Assembly (NCBI GenBank): GCA_038503035.1
Contig: JAVSML010024699.1
Coordinates: 434,001 to 498,000, forward strand
Direction of reading: 5' to 3'
Source of the DNA: Crocodylus rhombifer
Taxonomy: Eukaryota; Chordata; Crocodylia; Crocodylidae
Length of the DNA: 64,000 bases
Shown here: positions 9,237 to 22,035 of the stretch, in pieces
Layout: the number at the start of each line of letters is the position of its first letter
Numbering within the stretch: the stretch's first letter is position 1
Notes under the pieces: generated by a model
Databases searched by the model: none
Seen by the model: the letters and a program-made list of their open reading frames with translations, nothing else
Told to the model about the DNA's origin: nothing
Program-made: the position numbers and the translations under genes

Positions 9237-12200
9237 AGTTTAGGATGTACAGTGCAAAAAATTCCAGATTATGGGATTTTGTCTACACTGGGGCTGCTGA
9301 AGGTGTGAATACCATTTCTCCTGTGTTAGCAACAGCTGGAAACTTTTAGAAAGTATCAGGACATTGCAACCAAGAAGCTGTCTAATTCTCTTAAATTGGT
9401 TGCAAGAGAATACTGGATTAGATGGAAAAAGTCAGCTTGTTGCTGTTAGGTCTACTAGCTTGACAAGAAATCAATTAAGTTAGTGGAGTTTATAAATATT
9501 GCAAAATGTTGGAAGGTCCCGACACATAATGCTATTAGTCATCATGACCAGATCATATTACCATGGAGCGACTAATCTTTGTTAGTAATCTTTCCTCTCA
9601 CCCCAATCCTCTGCTGTGAAATATGAATTTGTAGCCTATCCAGCTGCTCTCTTTCTAGTTAAAACATTTAATGCTTGTTACTTATCAAAGAAACAAATGT
9701 TCACATTTTTGGATTGCTTAAGCATGAGTATAGAGTATTTTTCATCTCAGATTTCTCAGGCTGTTTTTTAATGTGTCTAGTTTATAAAAACAATTTGGTG
9801 TAAAACTTCAGATATGGCTTTCTGCTTAGGGTGGACTAGAAAATATATGTTCTCCCTTATTTGAAGAAATTTTAGTTTGAAAAGTATTGGATGTTTCAAG
9901 ACTATACTGATCACAAGTAGTATGCTTTTTAACTTGAGAAAGATGTACTAAAATTTGATATCTGAATCTTCCTAGGTGTTTTTGCTAAACATTTATAATG
10001 GTGAATAGGCTAGAAGGCCATTTTGGTGTTTAATGTGCTGTTCCTGTGGTCCTTTGTGGGACCAACTTGCTTCCATTGAAGTTACTAAAAGGTTCACTGG
10101 GAGTTAAGTTAGGTCCCTAAGATACTGTCCACTCCAGTGTTTATTTGTAAATATACTACTGAACCAAGTTTTAATACTACTTCTTTTGGCTTTGTTTATG
10201 TAACTGTGTAATAAAATGCAAGGAGATGCAAGTTTTATGGTTCATTTTGAATGTTTTGATTCTTTGTTAGACATCTTCATTTTAACATTGTATATGTGTA
10301 GGTGGCTGATACGTAATTGTAGGTAGGCAAACATGATATGAATTACAGATATAGAAGTAATGAAGTAATAGCAGAACATTTTTAATTATTCAAGTTCCTT
10401 CTTGAACAAATGTGCTGTCAGCATTTAAACGAATAAGAGATTTAAAATAAATAAAGGTGCAAGTGGTAAGTTTAAATATTGTGTTGTCATGCTTTCACCT
10501 TGTCCAAAATAATTGTAAGGGTTCCCATCATTAAGTGGTGGGGAAGAAGGAAAGTAAAAACTCACAGTGCAAATAATTGCCCATATTCTGAATACTAGTC
10601 TTGTTTTCAGTGGTATCTGTAGTATTTTTCCTAGATGAGAGCTGCAGGTGCAAGGAAATGACTTTAGATGTGAAACATTAATCAGTTTGCTTTTTTCCCT
10701 TCATTTTGATTGTGTGCTCAGTATGTTTTTAATAGAAGTTTTTGTTTATTTTAGTTGAGTTAGCAATCGACAAGTAAAGCAAGTCTGGAATCTTTGAGCA
10801 GGATTTTAAAAAATCTCCCATTTTTCTTTCTGTGGGAGAATTCATGTAATAACTTGTTTGAATGAGTATTTTATTTTTTAATGAATGGAGTGTTACTGAC
10901 TATAAATAAATAGAACTGCATGCAAGTTGCTGATTTTACTAGTGTGGTTAAGGCTGTTGTTTATATTGATAGAGAAAAAAGAACACCTTGAAAATCATTT
11001 TGTTTGCAGACTTTCATTTTCATATTCTTGCATCTGCTCTAATAGTAAGAACTCTTGTATCCCCTTTCTGCTGGGGTTTTAATTTGCTGTAGCCCCAAAC
11101 AGTTAAGAAGGCAATGTTACCAAAATAAAAAATCCTAATTTATTGTTCTGGAAGTTTAAAAGCAAGTGTTTAATTGAGAGGGACCAAGTATATGTATGTG
11201 TACATGTTCATGCATGTGCACACTTGTACATCACACACATGCACAGATCTATATAATACAGTTTTGTATGGTAAGTGGGTACCTACACATACAGAAAATA
11301 TTTGTGCTTTTGTCTAACCATTTGTTCATAAAAATGTCATAATTGAAGGTTGAAGTATAGACATGTAGAAAGCTGAGCCTTTTCATACATAGACATATGG
11401 ATTATTTTTTTAAATGAAATCTAGCCCCAAAATTATATTTATACTGTTTGGCCTCAGTCCTGCAAGCTTTCTGCACCTGTAAACCTGTGATTTTGAGTGA
11501 ACACCAGCTGACTTGTGTAAGGCTTGGCATTGGCTTTAGAGATTCCCTAAGCAGAAGAGCTTGCCATATCACAACCTTCATTTTTCCACTGTACTTGCTT
11601 TAAAAACTGGCAGTGATAGGTCTGTGTAGGTGAGAATCAGGATGTGAAATTAAGTTGACTGAAGTAAAACTGGCACTTCTGTTTCTGTTTTCCAAACTGA
11701 ATGCCATACAAAAAAAGAAATGTTTCAATTTAGATAATAAAATTTACATGCAATATCTATAAAACCATTTAAAATTTCATTCTAAACTAAAAGCTAAATT
11801 TTAATTCTGAAGTAACTGAGAATGTAATTGTATTCCATTATATCCATAATTATTCAAATTATGCTTATAGATTATCTTAATAATTGACTGAAACCAGTTT
11901 TAAAGAGTACTTCTCTGCCGAAACTTTCAGCTTCATTCATCCTGTTTATTATTAGACACAACACGTATGTTTAAGAGAACATTGTTAAGATTACAGTCAA
12001 ACATTCAAAAATTAGGAAAAACCAGAACTAACATTGTTAGCGTGATCTTAATTCTGCTGCCTTGGCACGTGCGTTATAAGACTATCTTTAATTACGTGAG
12101 CACAGTACATTTTTTTCCAAGGAGCTTTGCTTCATTAATTGTATAAAAAGGGCAGTGCTCACTTAATGAGCAACTCTTCAGTATTTTGTTTTAATTCTTC

Positions 12201-13400
12201 ATAGGTCACCATGTGTTCCCAGCCTTTATTTCTTTCATGCTAGTCATTTTTTTTCTGATTTAGAAGTTAATCAGAGAAGCTTATTAATACTTTTTATTAA
12301 GTTTTAACATATGTGTATATATGTTAAAGTTTAATATAGTCACATTTTTAAGCTCTTCTTAAAATATTAATAATTTTCTATTCACCTTAAGTACACTTAA
12401 AACGTTTACAGTTATATACAATCTGAATGCGTAATATAGAGGTCAGATATTTGTATGATATATTTTACAGGCCACAATATTAGTATATAAAATTCCAACT
12501 AGCTTTTCAGTACAGAAATAATGAAAGAAGGAATGATAATGTAAAGAAAGAGCTAGAATGAGTTTATGTAAATAGAAATATGGTTTTAAAAATGGAATAG
12601 AGAAGAAACAAAGGGAAAAGGCTAGTGTTGGGTAGAGGTGGGCAGAAAACAGGCAGGCTAGGAGGGGCCCAAACATTAAATGAAATTATTCAACTACCTC
12701 CCAGAGAGTATTCCATGTCTCTAAGAACTGATGTTGAACAAATCTGTTACAGTACATGGTTCTTTCCATGGGGCACTTTTTGGATTGCCACTTCTATAAC
12801 ATTAGTACCTTAGCAGTTATTGGTGCTCTGCTGAGCCAGGAGGTTTGTGTTTTTTTCCCATGATGATTCAGTTTCCCTTTAGCATTTATCAGGCTTAATA
12901 TTACATGGCCAGTTTGAGATACAATTTTATGTGATAGAGAAAAAAAATAATTCTGCAATTAAGTTCTACCCAGAACAAATAGCTATAGAAGCATTCTCAA
13001 AACATATGGCTTAAATTAGTGCCTGCTGAGTCACAGCGCCAGCACTTGTCTGATTTAGTGGCATGTATTTTAAAGAATTGGAGGGGACTCCAATGCATCC
13101 TCCACATGATTTTCTGATGGATTAATCTTAAATGGAAGTCCAAGAAGCAGTTGAGACTGCTAGCTAGAATTTGTTCCATTGGTTAACAGTGGTTTATTTC
13201 CCCATTCCATTTTTTATTTAATGAAATGGTATTTAATTCATATTTGATAACCAGATATGTACATCGTGTTCCTATAGGCCTTAATATCTAGGTAACTAAA
13301 GAAATGAAAGCAATTTAGGTGGCTCTGGGATAGCACAAACATTAGGCCTAAACTGATAGGAGATGGCATATGCTTGATGTATTGCCACTTTTTAGTCTTT
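9237..13400 (+). other. Intron, about 4.2 kb without recognised repeats
   Basis: AT-rich intronic DNA with few identifiable transposons, unusual in this window. A TG/CA-rich patch lies at about 11190-11250. No exon-like open frame with splice signals and homology was recognised. Confidence 0.5.
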
Positions 13401-13770
13401 ATAGTTTCATATGTGTTAGGGGGCTGGAAGGGACCTTGCAGACCATTGGGTCCAGCCCCCCTGCACTTGGGCAGGAAAGACCACTGGGATCAGATAGGCT
13501 GCTACCAAGTCCCCTCTGAGTCTTCTCTTCTCCAGGCTGAACAGTCCCAAATTTTTTAATCTCTCCTCATATGACCCGGTCTCTAGCCCTCTAATTATGT
13601 GTATAGACCCCTTTGGACTCTCTTGAGCTTCTCTACATCTTTCCTGAAGTGTGGTGCCCAGAACTGGACTCAGTACTCCAGCTGCGGTCTCACCAAGGCT
13701 GAGTAGAGAGGGAGGATGACATCCTCAGCTTTGCTCGAGATGCCTCGGTAGATGCATGCGAGTGTTTTCC
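13401..13770 (-). mobile_element. Older antisense CR1, part 1 (3' end)
   Basis: In reverse this is a CR1 3' tail and C-terminal coding region: TAGTTTCATA, then CTGGAAGGGACCTTGCAGAC and CAGTACTCCAGCTGCGGTC. It breaks off near 13770 in the middle of the motif that reads GTGTTTTGGTCG in the copy at 6725, and resumes after 16837. The younger sense CR1 is inserted between. Confidence 0.85.
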
Positions 13771-13913
13771 TCCATTCTCCTGGTTGGCTGATCTCGTATG
13801 GCGGGCTTTAAACTAGCTTCGCCAGGGGAAGGGGCCGCTTCAAGTGGAGAGGATGCTTCACCAGCACACAGGTTGACAAGAGGAAGGGAAGCCCAGGTAA
13901 GCATCAACGTTCT

Positions 13914-14100
13914 GGGAGTAGGGGGCCACAACTATCCTGGGAGTGGGAGGAAGGAACATGCACCTTCAGGAGTCCTGGGAGTAGGGGCCCACACTGTCCT
14001 GGGAGTGGGAGGGAGGAACATGCACCTTCAGGAGTCCTGGGAGTAGGGGGCCACAACTGTCCTGGGAGTGGGAGGGAGGCACGTGCACCCTCTGGAGGCC
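13914..14100 (+). repeat. Three-copy 62-63 bp tandem repeat in CR1 leader
   Basis: Units start at GGGAGTAGG at 13914, 13977 and 14039, giving periods of 63 and 62 bp. Each contains GGGCC-CACA-TGTCCTGGGAG and GGGAGG-AGG-ACATGCACC. The third unit runs into the start of the ORF2 coding region. The placement just upstream of ORF2 recalls the promoter monomers of some LINE leaders, though function is unproven. Confidence 0.9.
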
Positions 14101-14102
14101 TC

Positions 14103-16748
14103 AAGTGCCTCTACACTAATGCTCGTAGTATGAGGAGTAAGCAGGAGGAACTGTGCCTCCTGATTGTGAGTAAGAACCCAGACTTAGTAGGGCTCACATA
14201 AACCTGGTAAAACCCTACCTATGACTGGGTGGCTGGTATTCGGGGATACATCCAATATAGAAGAGACAGGACACAGAGGAAAAGTGCGGGGGTTGCACTC
14301 TATGTCAAAGAGTACCTCACATCATCAAGGATTAGCTTTGGGGTAGAGGAGGGTCAGGCAGAGACACTATGGGTCAAACTACAAGGAGGGTGTGGTGAAA
14401 GGGACCTTACGGTGAGTGTCTACTACAGACCACCCAACCAGGGGGAAGAGCTGAACCAGGACTTCTCCAGTCAGCTTATGGAGGTGGTTAGGTCAAGGGA
14501 TGTTATTGTCATGGGTGACCTAAACTACCCAGACATTTGCTGGGAGGAGCAGACAGCCAGGTCTGACTGCTCACATAGGTTCCTGGCTGTATTACAGGAC
14601 CTTCACCTTATTCAGGAAGTGCACAGACCTGCTAGGGGTAACGCCTTGCTGGACCTGGTCCTGGCCACGGGGGATGACCTGGTGAGGGGACTGCAGGTCC
14701 TCGACTACCTGGGCAATAGCGATCATCACCTGCTGGATTTCACTATCCAATGCAGGGTGTCAAGGGCTTACACCAAGGCTAATGCCCTTGACTTCAGAAG
14801 GGCAACTTCAGTGAGCTTAGGAGACTAGTAGGGGAAGCACTGAGGATCCAGAAGGTAGAGAAGATGGGAGTCCACGAGGGATGGTCGTACCTTAAGGGGG
14901 CGATCCTCCAGGCCCAAAGGATAACAGTCCCTGAGAGAAGCAAGGGGGGTAAGAGTGCTCAGCAAGGGCATTCAGCAATGCCTGAGGACTAAAAGAGGGG
15001 CATACAACCAGTGGAAGGGAGGAGCTGTCACCAAGGAGGTGTACTCCTCCTCAGCACGTGAGGCTATTAGGAAGGCCAAGGCACAGATGAAACTCAGGCT
15101 AGCGTCCAAGATTAAGGACAACAAAAAGTCCTTTTTCAAGTACATTGGGAGCAAGAAGAGGGCACCAGGCAATGTAGGACCCCTGCAAGATGCAAACGGT
15201 AATCTTGTGACTATGCCAGACAAGAAAGCTGATATTTTTAATAGTTTCAGCACAGATGTAGTCAGGGATCTTCTGGAAGGACTAGACATTTTTAAATCTG
15301 CAGGTCCAGATGCCCTCCACCCAAGGGTTTAGAGGGAGCTGGCAGGGGTCATCGTGGAGCCCTTGGCCCGGCTGTATGAGCATTCATGGTCATCTGGCCA
15401 GGTGCTGGAGAATTGGAAACTGGTTAATGTGGTTCCAATTTTCAAGAAAGGGAGGAGGGAGGACCCAGGTAACTATAGGCCTGTAAGCCTCACCTCAGTC
15501 CTTGGGAAGATCTTGGAGAGAATCATCAAGGAGCACATCTGTGGGGGGCCAGCAGGGGAGATCATGCTCAGGGGCAATTAGCATGGGTTCATCCAAAGCA
15601 GGTTCTGCCTGACTGACCTGGTTGCCTTTTATGACCTGGTGACTAAATCCTTGGATGATGGTGTTGCCGTGGATGTAGTCTTTCTAGACTTTAAGAAGGC
15701 CTTTGACACTGTCTCTCACCCCATCCTCATCAATAAATTAAGCAACTATGGCATTGATGCCTGCACAGTTGGATGGGTAAAAAACTGGCTGATTGGGCGC
15801 ACCCAGAGAGTAGTGGTGGATGGGTTGTACTCAACCTGGTGAGATGTGAGCAGTGGGGTACCCTAAGGCTTGGTCCTCGGGCCCGCACTGTTTAACATCT
15901 TCATCAGCAACTTGGAAGAGGGGGTGGAAAGCACACTGTCCAAGTTTGTTGATGACACTAAGATGTGCGGCAAGGTGGACACACTTGAAGGGAGAGAGAG
16001 TCTGCAACTAGATTTAAACAGACTACAAAAGTGTGCAAATGAGAATAGGATGGGGTTCAGCGTAGACAAATGCAGGGTGTTGCACCTTGGGAGAAGGAAT
16101 CCACAGCATACATACAGGCTGGGGAGTTCTCCTCTTGAAAGCACAGAGGAGGAACGGGATCTTGGAGTCATTATTGACTCCAAGATGAACATGAGTTGCC
16201 AATGCCAGACCGCAGCCATCAAGGCCAGCCATACCTTGTCATACATCCAAAGATGCATCTCAAGCCAGTCCAGGGAGGTGATACTCCCCGTCTATGCGAC
16301 TTTGGTCAGGCCGCAGTTGGAGTACTGCATCCAGTACTGGGTGGTGCACTTCAAGAGGGATGTGGCCAGCCTGGAGAGGGTTCAGAGGAGGGCCACCCGC
16401 TTGGTGAGACAGCAGCAGGACAAGCCCTATGAGGAGAGACTGAGGGACCTGAACCTGTTCAGCCACAGCAAGAGGAGGCTGAAGGGGGACTTGGTGGCTG
16501 CCTACAAACTCATCAGGGGAAATCAACAGCAAATAGGAAGAACCCTTTTCTCCCCAACACCACCTGGGGTGACGAGGAACACTAGTAATAAGCTGATGGA
16601 GACTAGGTTTAGGTTAGAGATCAGAAGACAATTTTTTACAGTTAGGGTGACCAAAATTTGGAACCAAATTCCCAGGGAAGTGGTCCTCACCCCTATGTTG
16701 GGCAAATTCAGGAGGAGGTTGGATGTTCACCTGTCTGGGGTCTTGTGA
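14103..16748 (+). pseudogene. CR1 ORF2: endonuclease and reverse transcriptase, decayed
   Basis: This encodes the polyprotein that nicks target DNA and copies CR1 RNA by target-primed reverse transcription. The endonuclease begins LYTNARSMRSKQEEL (from about 14109) and keeps VIVMGDLNYPDICWEE near 14505 and the NSDHHLLDF box near 14716. The palm contains KSAGPDALHPRV (15297), NYRPVSLTSVLGKILERII (15471), VFLDFKKAFDTVSHPI (15678) and the catalytic box, here FVDDTK instead of FADDTK (15945-15956). The C-terminal domain ends RRRLDVHLSGVL. Breaks: two stops near 14196-14207 where ETWW is expected, a shift into another frame between about 14805 and 14950, and stops at 15330, 15579, 15840 and about 15864. 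Nearly all pieces share one frame, so decay is moderate. It cannot make the full protein. Confidence 0.93.
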
Positions 16749-16837
16749 ACCCAGCATTCATTCCTGCCTGTGGCAGGGGGTCAGGCTAGATGATCTGTTC
16801 AGGTTCCTCCTGACCCTAGCTACTATGAAACTATGAT

Positions 16838-17480
16838 TAGCTCCACCAGCTATGGCATTGTATTGGTGGCATATGTTCATTGTGTTGTCTGTCGCGACAC
16901 CCAAGTCTCATTCAGATGTGGTGCTAGCAAGCATAGTACTGTCAAGCCTGTAAGTGTGTTGTGCATTATTTATCCCTAGATGGAGCACTTCACATTTCTC
17001 TGTATTGAACGACATCAGGTTGAGGTCAGCCCACCTCATGAGCATGTTCAGGTCAGCCTGTATTGCCAGCCTGTCTTTGAGCATGACCATGCTCCCCTAT
17101 AGTTTGGTGTCATCAGCGAACCTTGCTAGTTTGCTTTTAATATCCAGATCCAAATTGTTGATGAACATGTTGAAAAACACAGGTCTGAGTACTGATTACT
17201 GGTCACACTCCACCATGATGACTCAGTTCTTTCAGTCAATACTCTCTGGGTCCTGCCACAGAGCCATAAAGTAGTTGAGACTGCATTTTCCCAATTTTTT
17301 CATGAGGACTTTGTGAGAGACGCAGTCAAAGGCCTTTTTTAAGTTCAGGTATACGACATCAACCTCATTTCCCTTATCTAGGTGTCAAGTTACCTGATCG
17401 TAGAAGGACATGAGGATGGTCTAACATCACCTGCCTGTAATGAGACCATGTTTGCTATCCTTCAGAATACTGCCTTCTGC
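16838..17480 (-). mobile_element. Older antisense CR1, part 2
   Basis: Continuation of the CR1 whose 3' part is 13401-13770. In reverse it covers the RT thumb and palm: AATGTGAAGTGCTCCATCTA, TTCGCTGATGACACCAAACT (an FADDTK box) and a block where TTTAAAAAAGGCCTTTGACTG encodes FKKAFD. It is 5'-truncated near 17480 and heavily mutated; the only notable frame is 60 codons (16908-17090). Confidence 0.82.
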
Positions 17481-20400
17481 TAGAGTTTAGAGTGAACTTT
17501 TCCTTCAGTACTGTAAAGAGAAGGAAGACATATATTTTACTAAGTGGCTGATGGTAAAGAGCCCTTTCCTAATTGTTCAGGCCAAATGATAGGTTTACCT
17601 GCAATAAGGAGTTTTAAATTACCCTGGCTAGGGACCTTGGGGCCAAGTTGCATGTTATATTTAATATGTGCTAACTGCACTTAAAATGCAAGTGTCAGCC
17701 TGTTCAGTCAGTTAAACATGTGCTAGGTGCACTTGTATCATCATAAAGTTACAACTTTTGACATGAGAAGTGTCTCCAGATTGTATTCAATAACACATGT
17801 TCAGCTATTGTTGGACTGCTCCATGGAGTTAATGCAAAAAGTTTGCAGTCCTCCAGCATCCTAGGATGTACTACTTCAATGCCCCCATCAGCTCTTTTGG
17901 TGGACCATCCCATACTTTACTGCTGGGGGTGCTATTGACCTCAAGAAGACATCTTCACCCAATTCCAGGGGGTGTGACCCTGGTTCATATGACACCACCC
18001 TTTGATACCCTCAAGGTTCAAGTGCTTTCAGGTGCTAGTGATCACCTAGCTTCCTGAACTGAACCAAACCAGAGAATACCCTGCTCAGTTCCCAGAAGGC
18101 AGACCTTGAACTGAAATTGTGGTGAGATGCTGCATCTCACTGTGATCTGGGGTGAGGAGAGAATCATTGCCACCTTTGCCAAGGGCAAGGAGGACAGCCG
18201 ACAACACCAGGTAGTCTACAAGCACATCGTGCCCCATATGGCTTGGGGGTGTTAGCGGGACTGAATGCAAATCTTCAATAAAATCAGGTGCCTGAAGTTA
18301 CAATATGTTAGGAGCATGCCAACAAAGTCTCAAATGGTTCCCTGCTGCGAGGAGCTATTGAAGATCTTTGAGGAGGACCACATCATCAATCTACACCACA
18401 CCATGCACTTTAAACTTGAGGGCCTGGCGTGGTGCACTGACAGTGAAAACAATCATAGAGTTTCTCCTCTGCCACCTCCTACCGAAACCGCCATGAAGAA
18501 GCACAAGAATGCCTGTTGTGTGAACTTGTTCTCTAGTCAAGCCCTGTTCCTTGTTACCAGATTTGCCCACTACTTTGGGTTGTGCTCATTTATTAGGGCT
18601 AGGGTCTTGGTAATTCTATTAATGTGCTGCTTGTGTTACTTGTGTTTCTATATGGAGCTGTATCTCTCCCTTCTGCAAGCCCTCAACCCCAGTGGAGCTA
18701 TCTTGCAAGGACTCAGTTTCAGTGGGGCTGGGTTCCTCCAGTCCCCAAATCAGTCATACCCACAAACACACACAGATTAACATGACACGCCTGACCTGGC
18801 CGGGTTGATCAGCATGGACAGACTGATACACTCATATGCCAAGAATCAGTTCATCAAAGCAACAATAACTACAGTCAGACACAAGCACTCAGTTAAACAG
18901 AATACCTCTGAATCCGGCTGGGTGTCCGGATGATACCCTCATGGCCCAGCATTCAGTTCATTAGGGCATGTCTGAGCCAAACTGGGTCAATCAGCATGTA
19001 CAAGCTGATCCCCTTATGTGTTTCAAACTCAGTGCGTCCCAATCTTTTAGCCTCTTGATGAGCAGACCCCACAGTATTTTTGGGCTTCACAGGGATCTTT
19101 AGCTTAGGTAAAAGAAGCATTGCTGCAGAGCAAGTGGGAAAGGAGAAGCAGAGAAGGAAAAATATACCCAGTTACCACCAGTTTGACTATAAAAATTATT
19201 TATTGCTAAGTATATGAAATATATAATGACAATAGTAGTAATAGAGATGCAAAGGAAAACAAACACAAACAGTTACAGTATTACCCTGGTTTCACTAAGT
19301 ATTTGGGGAAACTTAGCTCAAGCTTAACTAATACAGTTCAGGTTCAGAAATCTGTGCTTATAGAGAGAGAAGAGAAAAGAGAGAGAAAGCTGGGATCTCA
19401 CCAGTCCAAGGCACTGGGGTTGCAAAGCTGACAGGTTCAAGTTCTCAGCACAGTCCTTGAAGGGAGATGATCTGCCTCCTTCAGCCTCTTTAGAACAAAG
19501 CGGGTGGTGTCAGCACACACACTGCTGCTTCTTTTACAGATTTTTATACCTTCAGTTCAGCTTCTTTGAAGCATTCTCGATAGTGTAAATCAAATTGTCT
19601 TTTCTGTTGACAAGGGGTTATCTGGTTGGAACATCTCAGGAAACTGACTGATACTCAGGAAACACATACTTAGGAGCCAGCTTGCCATTCCTATGGCTAG
19701 CAGATATACTGATGGGATATCTCCTGATTTCTTCAGAAACAATAGATAGCTTGCAGCATCAGGGTTTTGGATTTTTACTTGTTGTGAACAAGCCTCAGCT
19801 TGGCATGACTTTTCCAGATCTTACTATAGTCCTTTAACAGACTTAAGGCAATTATTGGAATGTTCATAACCTTTCGTGGAGAGGACTTCCACCAGTCGTC
19901 CCAGGAACAACACTTGTAGTCAGGGCTCCAACGGGCTGGATGCTGTGATGAACCCTTTACCATTGTTCAAATGTTGCCCATACCCCCGACTCAGTGTCTT
20001 GCCTCAGCATTCCCTAAGCTGGCAACCAAGTTTTAGCCAACTAAGTTTAAATAGGCCTCCCATAGTGGGACCGGGGAATGTATGGCCCGAGTTGCCTTTT
20101 AAACTTACTTCTGTTTAGAGGTGTGTGCGTGCGGGGGGGAGGAAAAGTCCTTTGTAAATCCAGATTAGAACAGGTCTGATAAATGCTGAGCTGGGTGTGT
20201 GGGTTGATTAGCATTTGGAGCACAGATTCCCCATCATGCAGTGCTCCCCTGCTTTGCTGATCCCAGAATTCACTGTAGTCTCTGCTTCAGGCTTTCTGTT
20301 CTCCATCTCTCATGTAAATGAATGGTCATCTGGTTCCATCTCGGATCCAAATGAGACCTAGGGCAGTTGTTTCACTCTTGTCACCCTTATCTGCAGGGTT

Positions 20401-20690
20401 TTAGGTGTGTCTCTCACTGCATCCTAATCAATTTCTGTTTAGGTAGAGGAGGGGAGGGAGAGGGATTCTTTGTGAGTCAGTCTGTGTCCTGTGTCAGGGT
20501 TCCCCAAGAACATGGAGCTGAGAGGTAACATCCTGACCTAGGCCCAAACCCTGGCCCAAGACAGCTCAGACAAGACTCTCATTGAGTAAGCAGAAATAGA
20601 TGGCACCATGCCATCCATTGGTAATTTTTGACAACTGTGGGGGAAAGGATGGCTGGTAGTGTGTTCTGGAGCTATGGGTAGGGACTTAGT
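17481..20690. other. Unclassified intronic DNA, probably old repeats
   Basis: Moderate GC and several degenerate self-similar pieces. For example, the 18800-18860 and 18985-19030 segments both contain a GTTGATCAGCATG/GTCAATCAGCATG motif followed by GACAGACTGAT/TACAAGCTGAT. Near 19030-19085 the string CCCAATCTTTTAGCCTC resembles a hAT-type terminus. The frame at 18265-18780 (171 codons) has no recognisable domain and no splice or promoter context. No family could be named. Confidence 0.4.
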
Positions 20691-21420
20691 TAATTCACAG
20701 TTTCACAGATTTTTCAGAAACTACAGAATTCAGAGTTGTCTGTAAAATCAACAAAAAAATAAAATAAAAATAAAATGCCAGCTCCCCAGTTAGAGCCAGT
20801 GGTCCTTGCTGCTGGGAGCAGAAGACACTGCCCGGCAAGGCAGCACAAAGGGAAGCAGACAAGATGGCAGTTGCCCCCTTGTCCCTTCTCCCTCTCTGGG
20901 GCCTCTCTGCCAATCTGCACTGAGGAGCAGGGCCGGTCAAAGGGCAGCCAGCAATCAAGGTGGTGGCCACCCCCTCATCCCTCTTCCCCCTGGGTTCTCT
21001 CCACCAAGCAGTACCGAAGGACAGGGCTTCTGCAAAAAGCCTGCAAAATTGGCTCTGTACACTGCAGGCTGGCCACAAAGCACCCTTTATCTCACCGTGC
21101 CTTAAGTAGGTCCCTAGCTGTGGGGATGGCCCATGGCTCAGGGGTGGCTTAGGGCATTGGGGTGTTTTATAGTTTGGGAATGCCTCTGGGCTCTGGTGTG
21201 GCAAACAGTTTGAGGAATTAGCTAGGTGCAGGGGTAGCTGTGAGTGCAGATTGCCCCAGGGGATAAAGATTGCCTCCCCACAGATTGTGGGTGCTGGTGG
21301 GGTACCCTAGTGCTCATAGACTGTCCACAAAGGGAAGAGGAGAGGGAGTCTACATCTCCTCCTTTCTCAGCCTTTCAGCCCCTCAGCCACCCCTCTGCTC
21401 ATGCTCAACATATGAAAACA
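20691..21420. other. GC-rich unclassified segment
   Basis: Begins after an AT-rich TTCACAGTTTCACAGATTTT patch and an A-rich tract, then is GC-rich with overlapping chance frames on both strands (for example 20695-21204 antisense, 20775-21152 sense). Lack of motifs and overlap on both strands argue against coding. It is likely a transposon interior whose ends were not found. Confidence 0.35.
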
Positions 21421-21424
21421 AAAT

Positions 21425-21550
21425 ATAAAAACACACAATCAAAGCCAAGGCTTTTGTTTAGGTGCATATGAGCCTGAGCAGAGGGGTGGCTCAGGGTGGC
21501 TGAGGGAGTAAAGGCCTGAGAAGAAGGGAGGTGTAGACTAAAGTATAGTC
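21425..21550 (+). repeat. Direct repeat, copy 1
   Basis: Shares AAACACACAATCAAAG, GGCTTTTGTTTAGGTGCAT, GAGGGAGTAAAGGCCTGAGA and AGTATAGTCT with the copy at 22036-22150. Length about 125 bp, with small indels between copies. Confidence 0.8.
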
Positions 21551-22035
21551 TACTGGGGTCCATCAGGACCCACCCCTGCAGGAAGGAGATCTTTACCAGA
21601 AGGGAGGGTCATTGTGTTCTGCACAGTGCAGAGGAATTGAAAATTGCTGGTATACCTGTGCTTGCATCACAAAACTTGTGACTTGATGGCCCAGTTAAAG
21701 TGCTCAGTGACTGGACCAGTTAAGCCACTTGGTGGGTTAGTTAAAAATGAATTAATGTGTGAGAAGTGCTGGCTAGAAACCCAGTCCATCCTCCGCACTC
21801 CCTGACCATACTGCTTAAAGACGGTGGCTGCCAGCCTCCATCTCCTCTTCCCTCTGTGGACTTTCTATGCACACAGGGGTGCAACACTGGGTTTCAGGGA
21901 CCACCTCCCCCTGGTCCAATGCTATCGGTTACTGGGAGTTACATTCCACAAGCCATTACCTAAGGGCACGTTTGGCAGAGCTCCTGCCCTCATGGAGGGT
22001 TTGAATTCCGCAGGACAGCTTTTTGGGGGAATGAT

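Larger units (their letters stand above)
13780..16837 (+). mobile_element. Near-full-length CR1 LINE, sense
   Basis: About 3.06 kb. Order: a leader beginning near GGCGGGCTTTAAACTAGC (13800), a three-unit tandem repeat (13914-14100), ORF2 with apurinic-like endonuclease (14103-14828) and reverse transcriptase (about 15290-16010), a C-terminal domain to 16748, then an 89-bp 3' region ending ACTATGAAACTATGATT. No ORF1 was found, so the copy is 5'-truncated relative to a full CR1. It sits inside the older antisense CR1 (13401-13770 and 16838-17480). Confidence 0.92.

Noticed and set aside
18265..18780. 171-codon open frame on + strand
   Set aside because: No recognised domain and no splice or promoter context; flanking DNA looks like decayed repeats.
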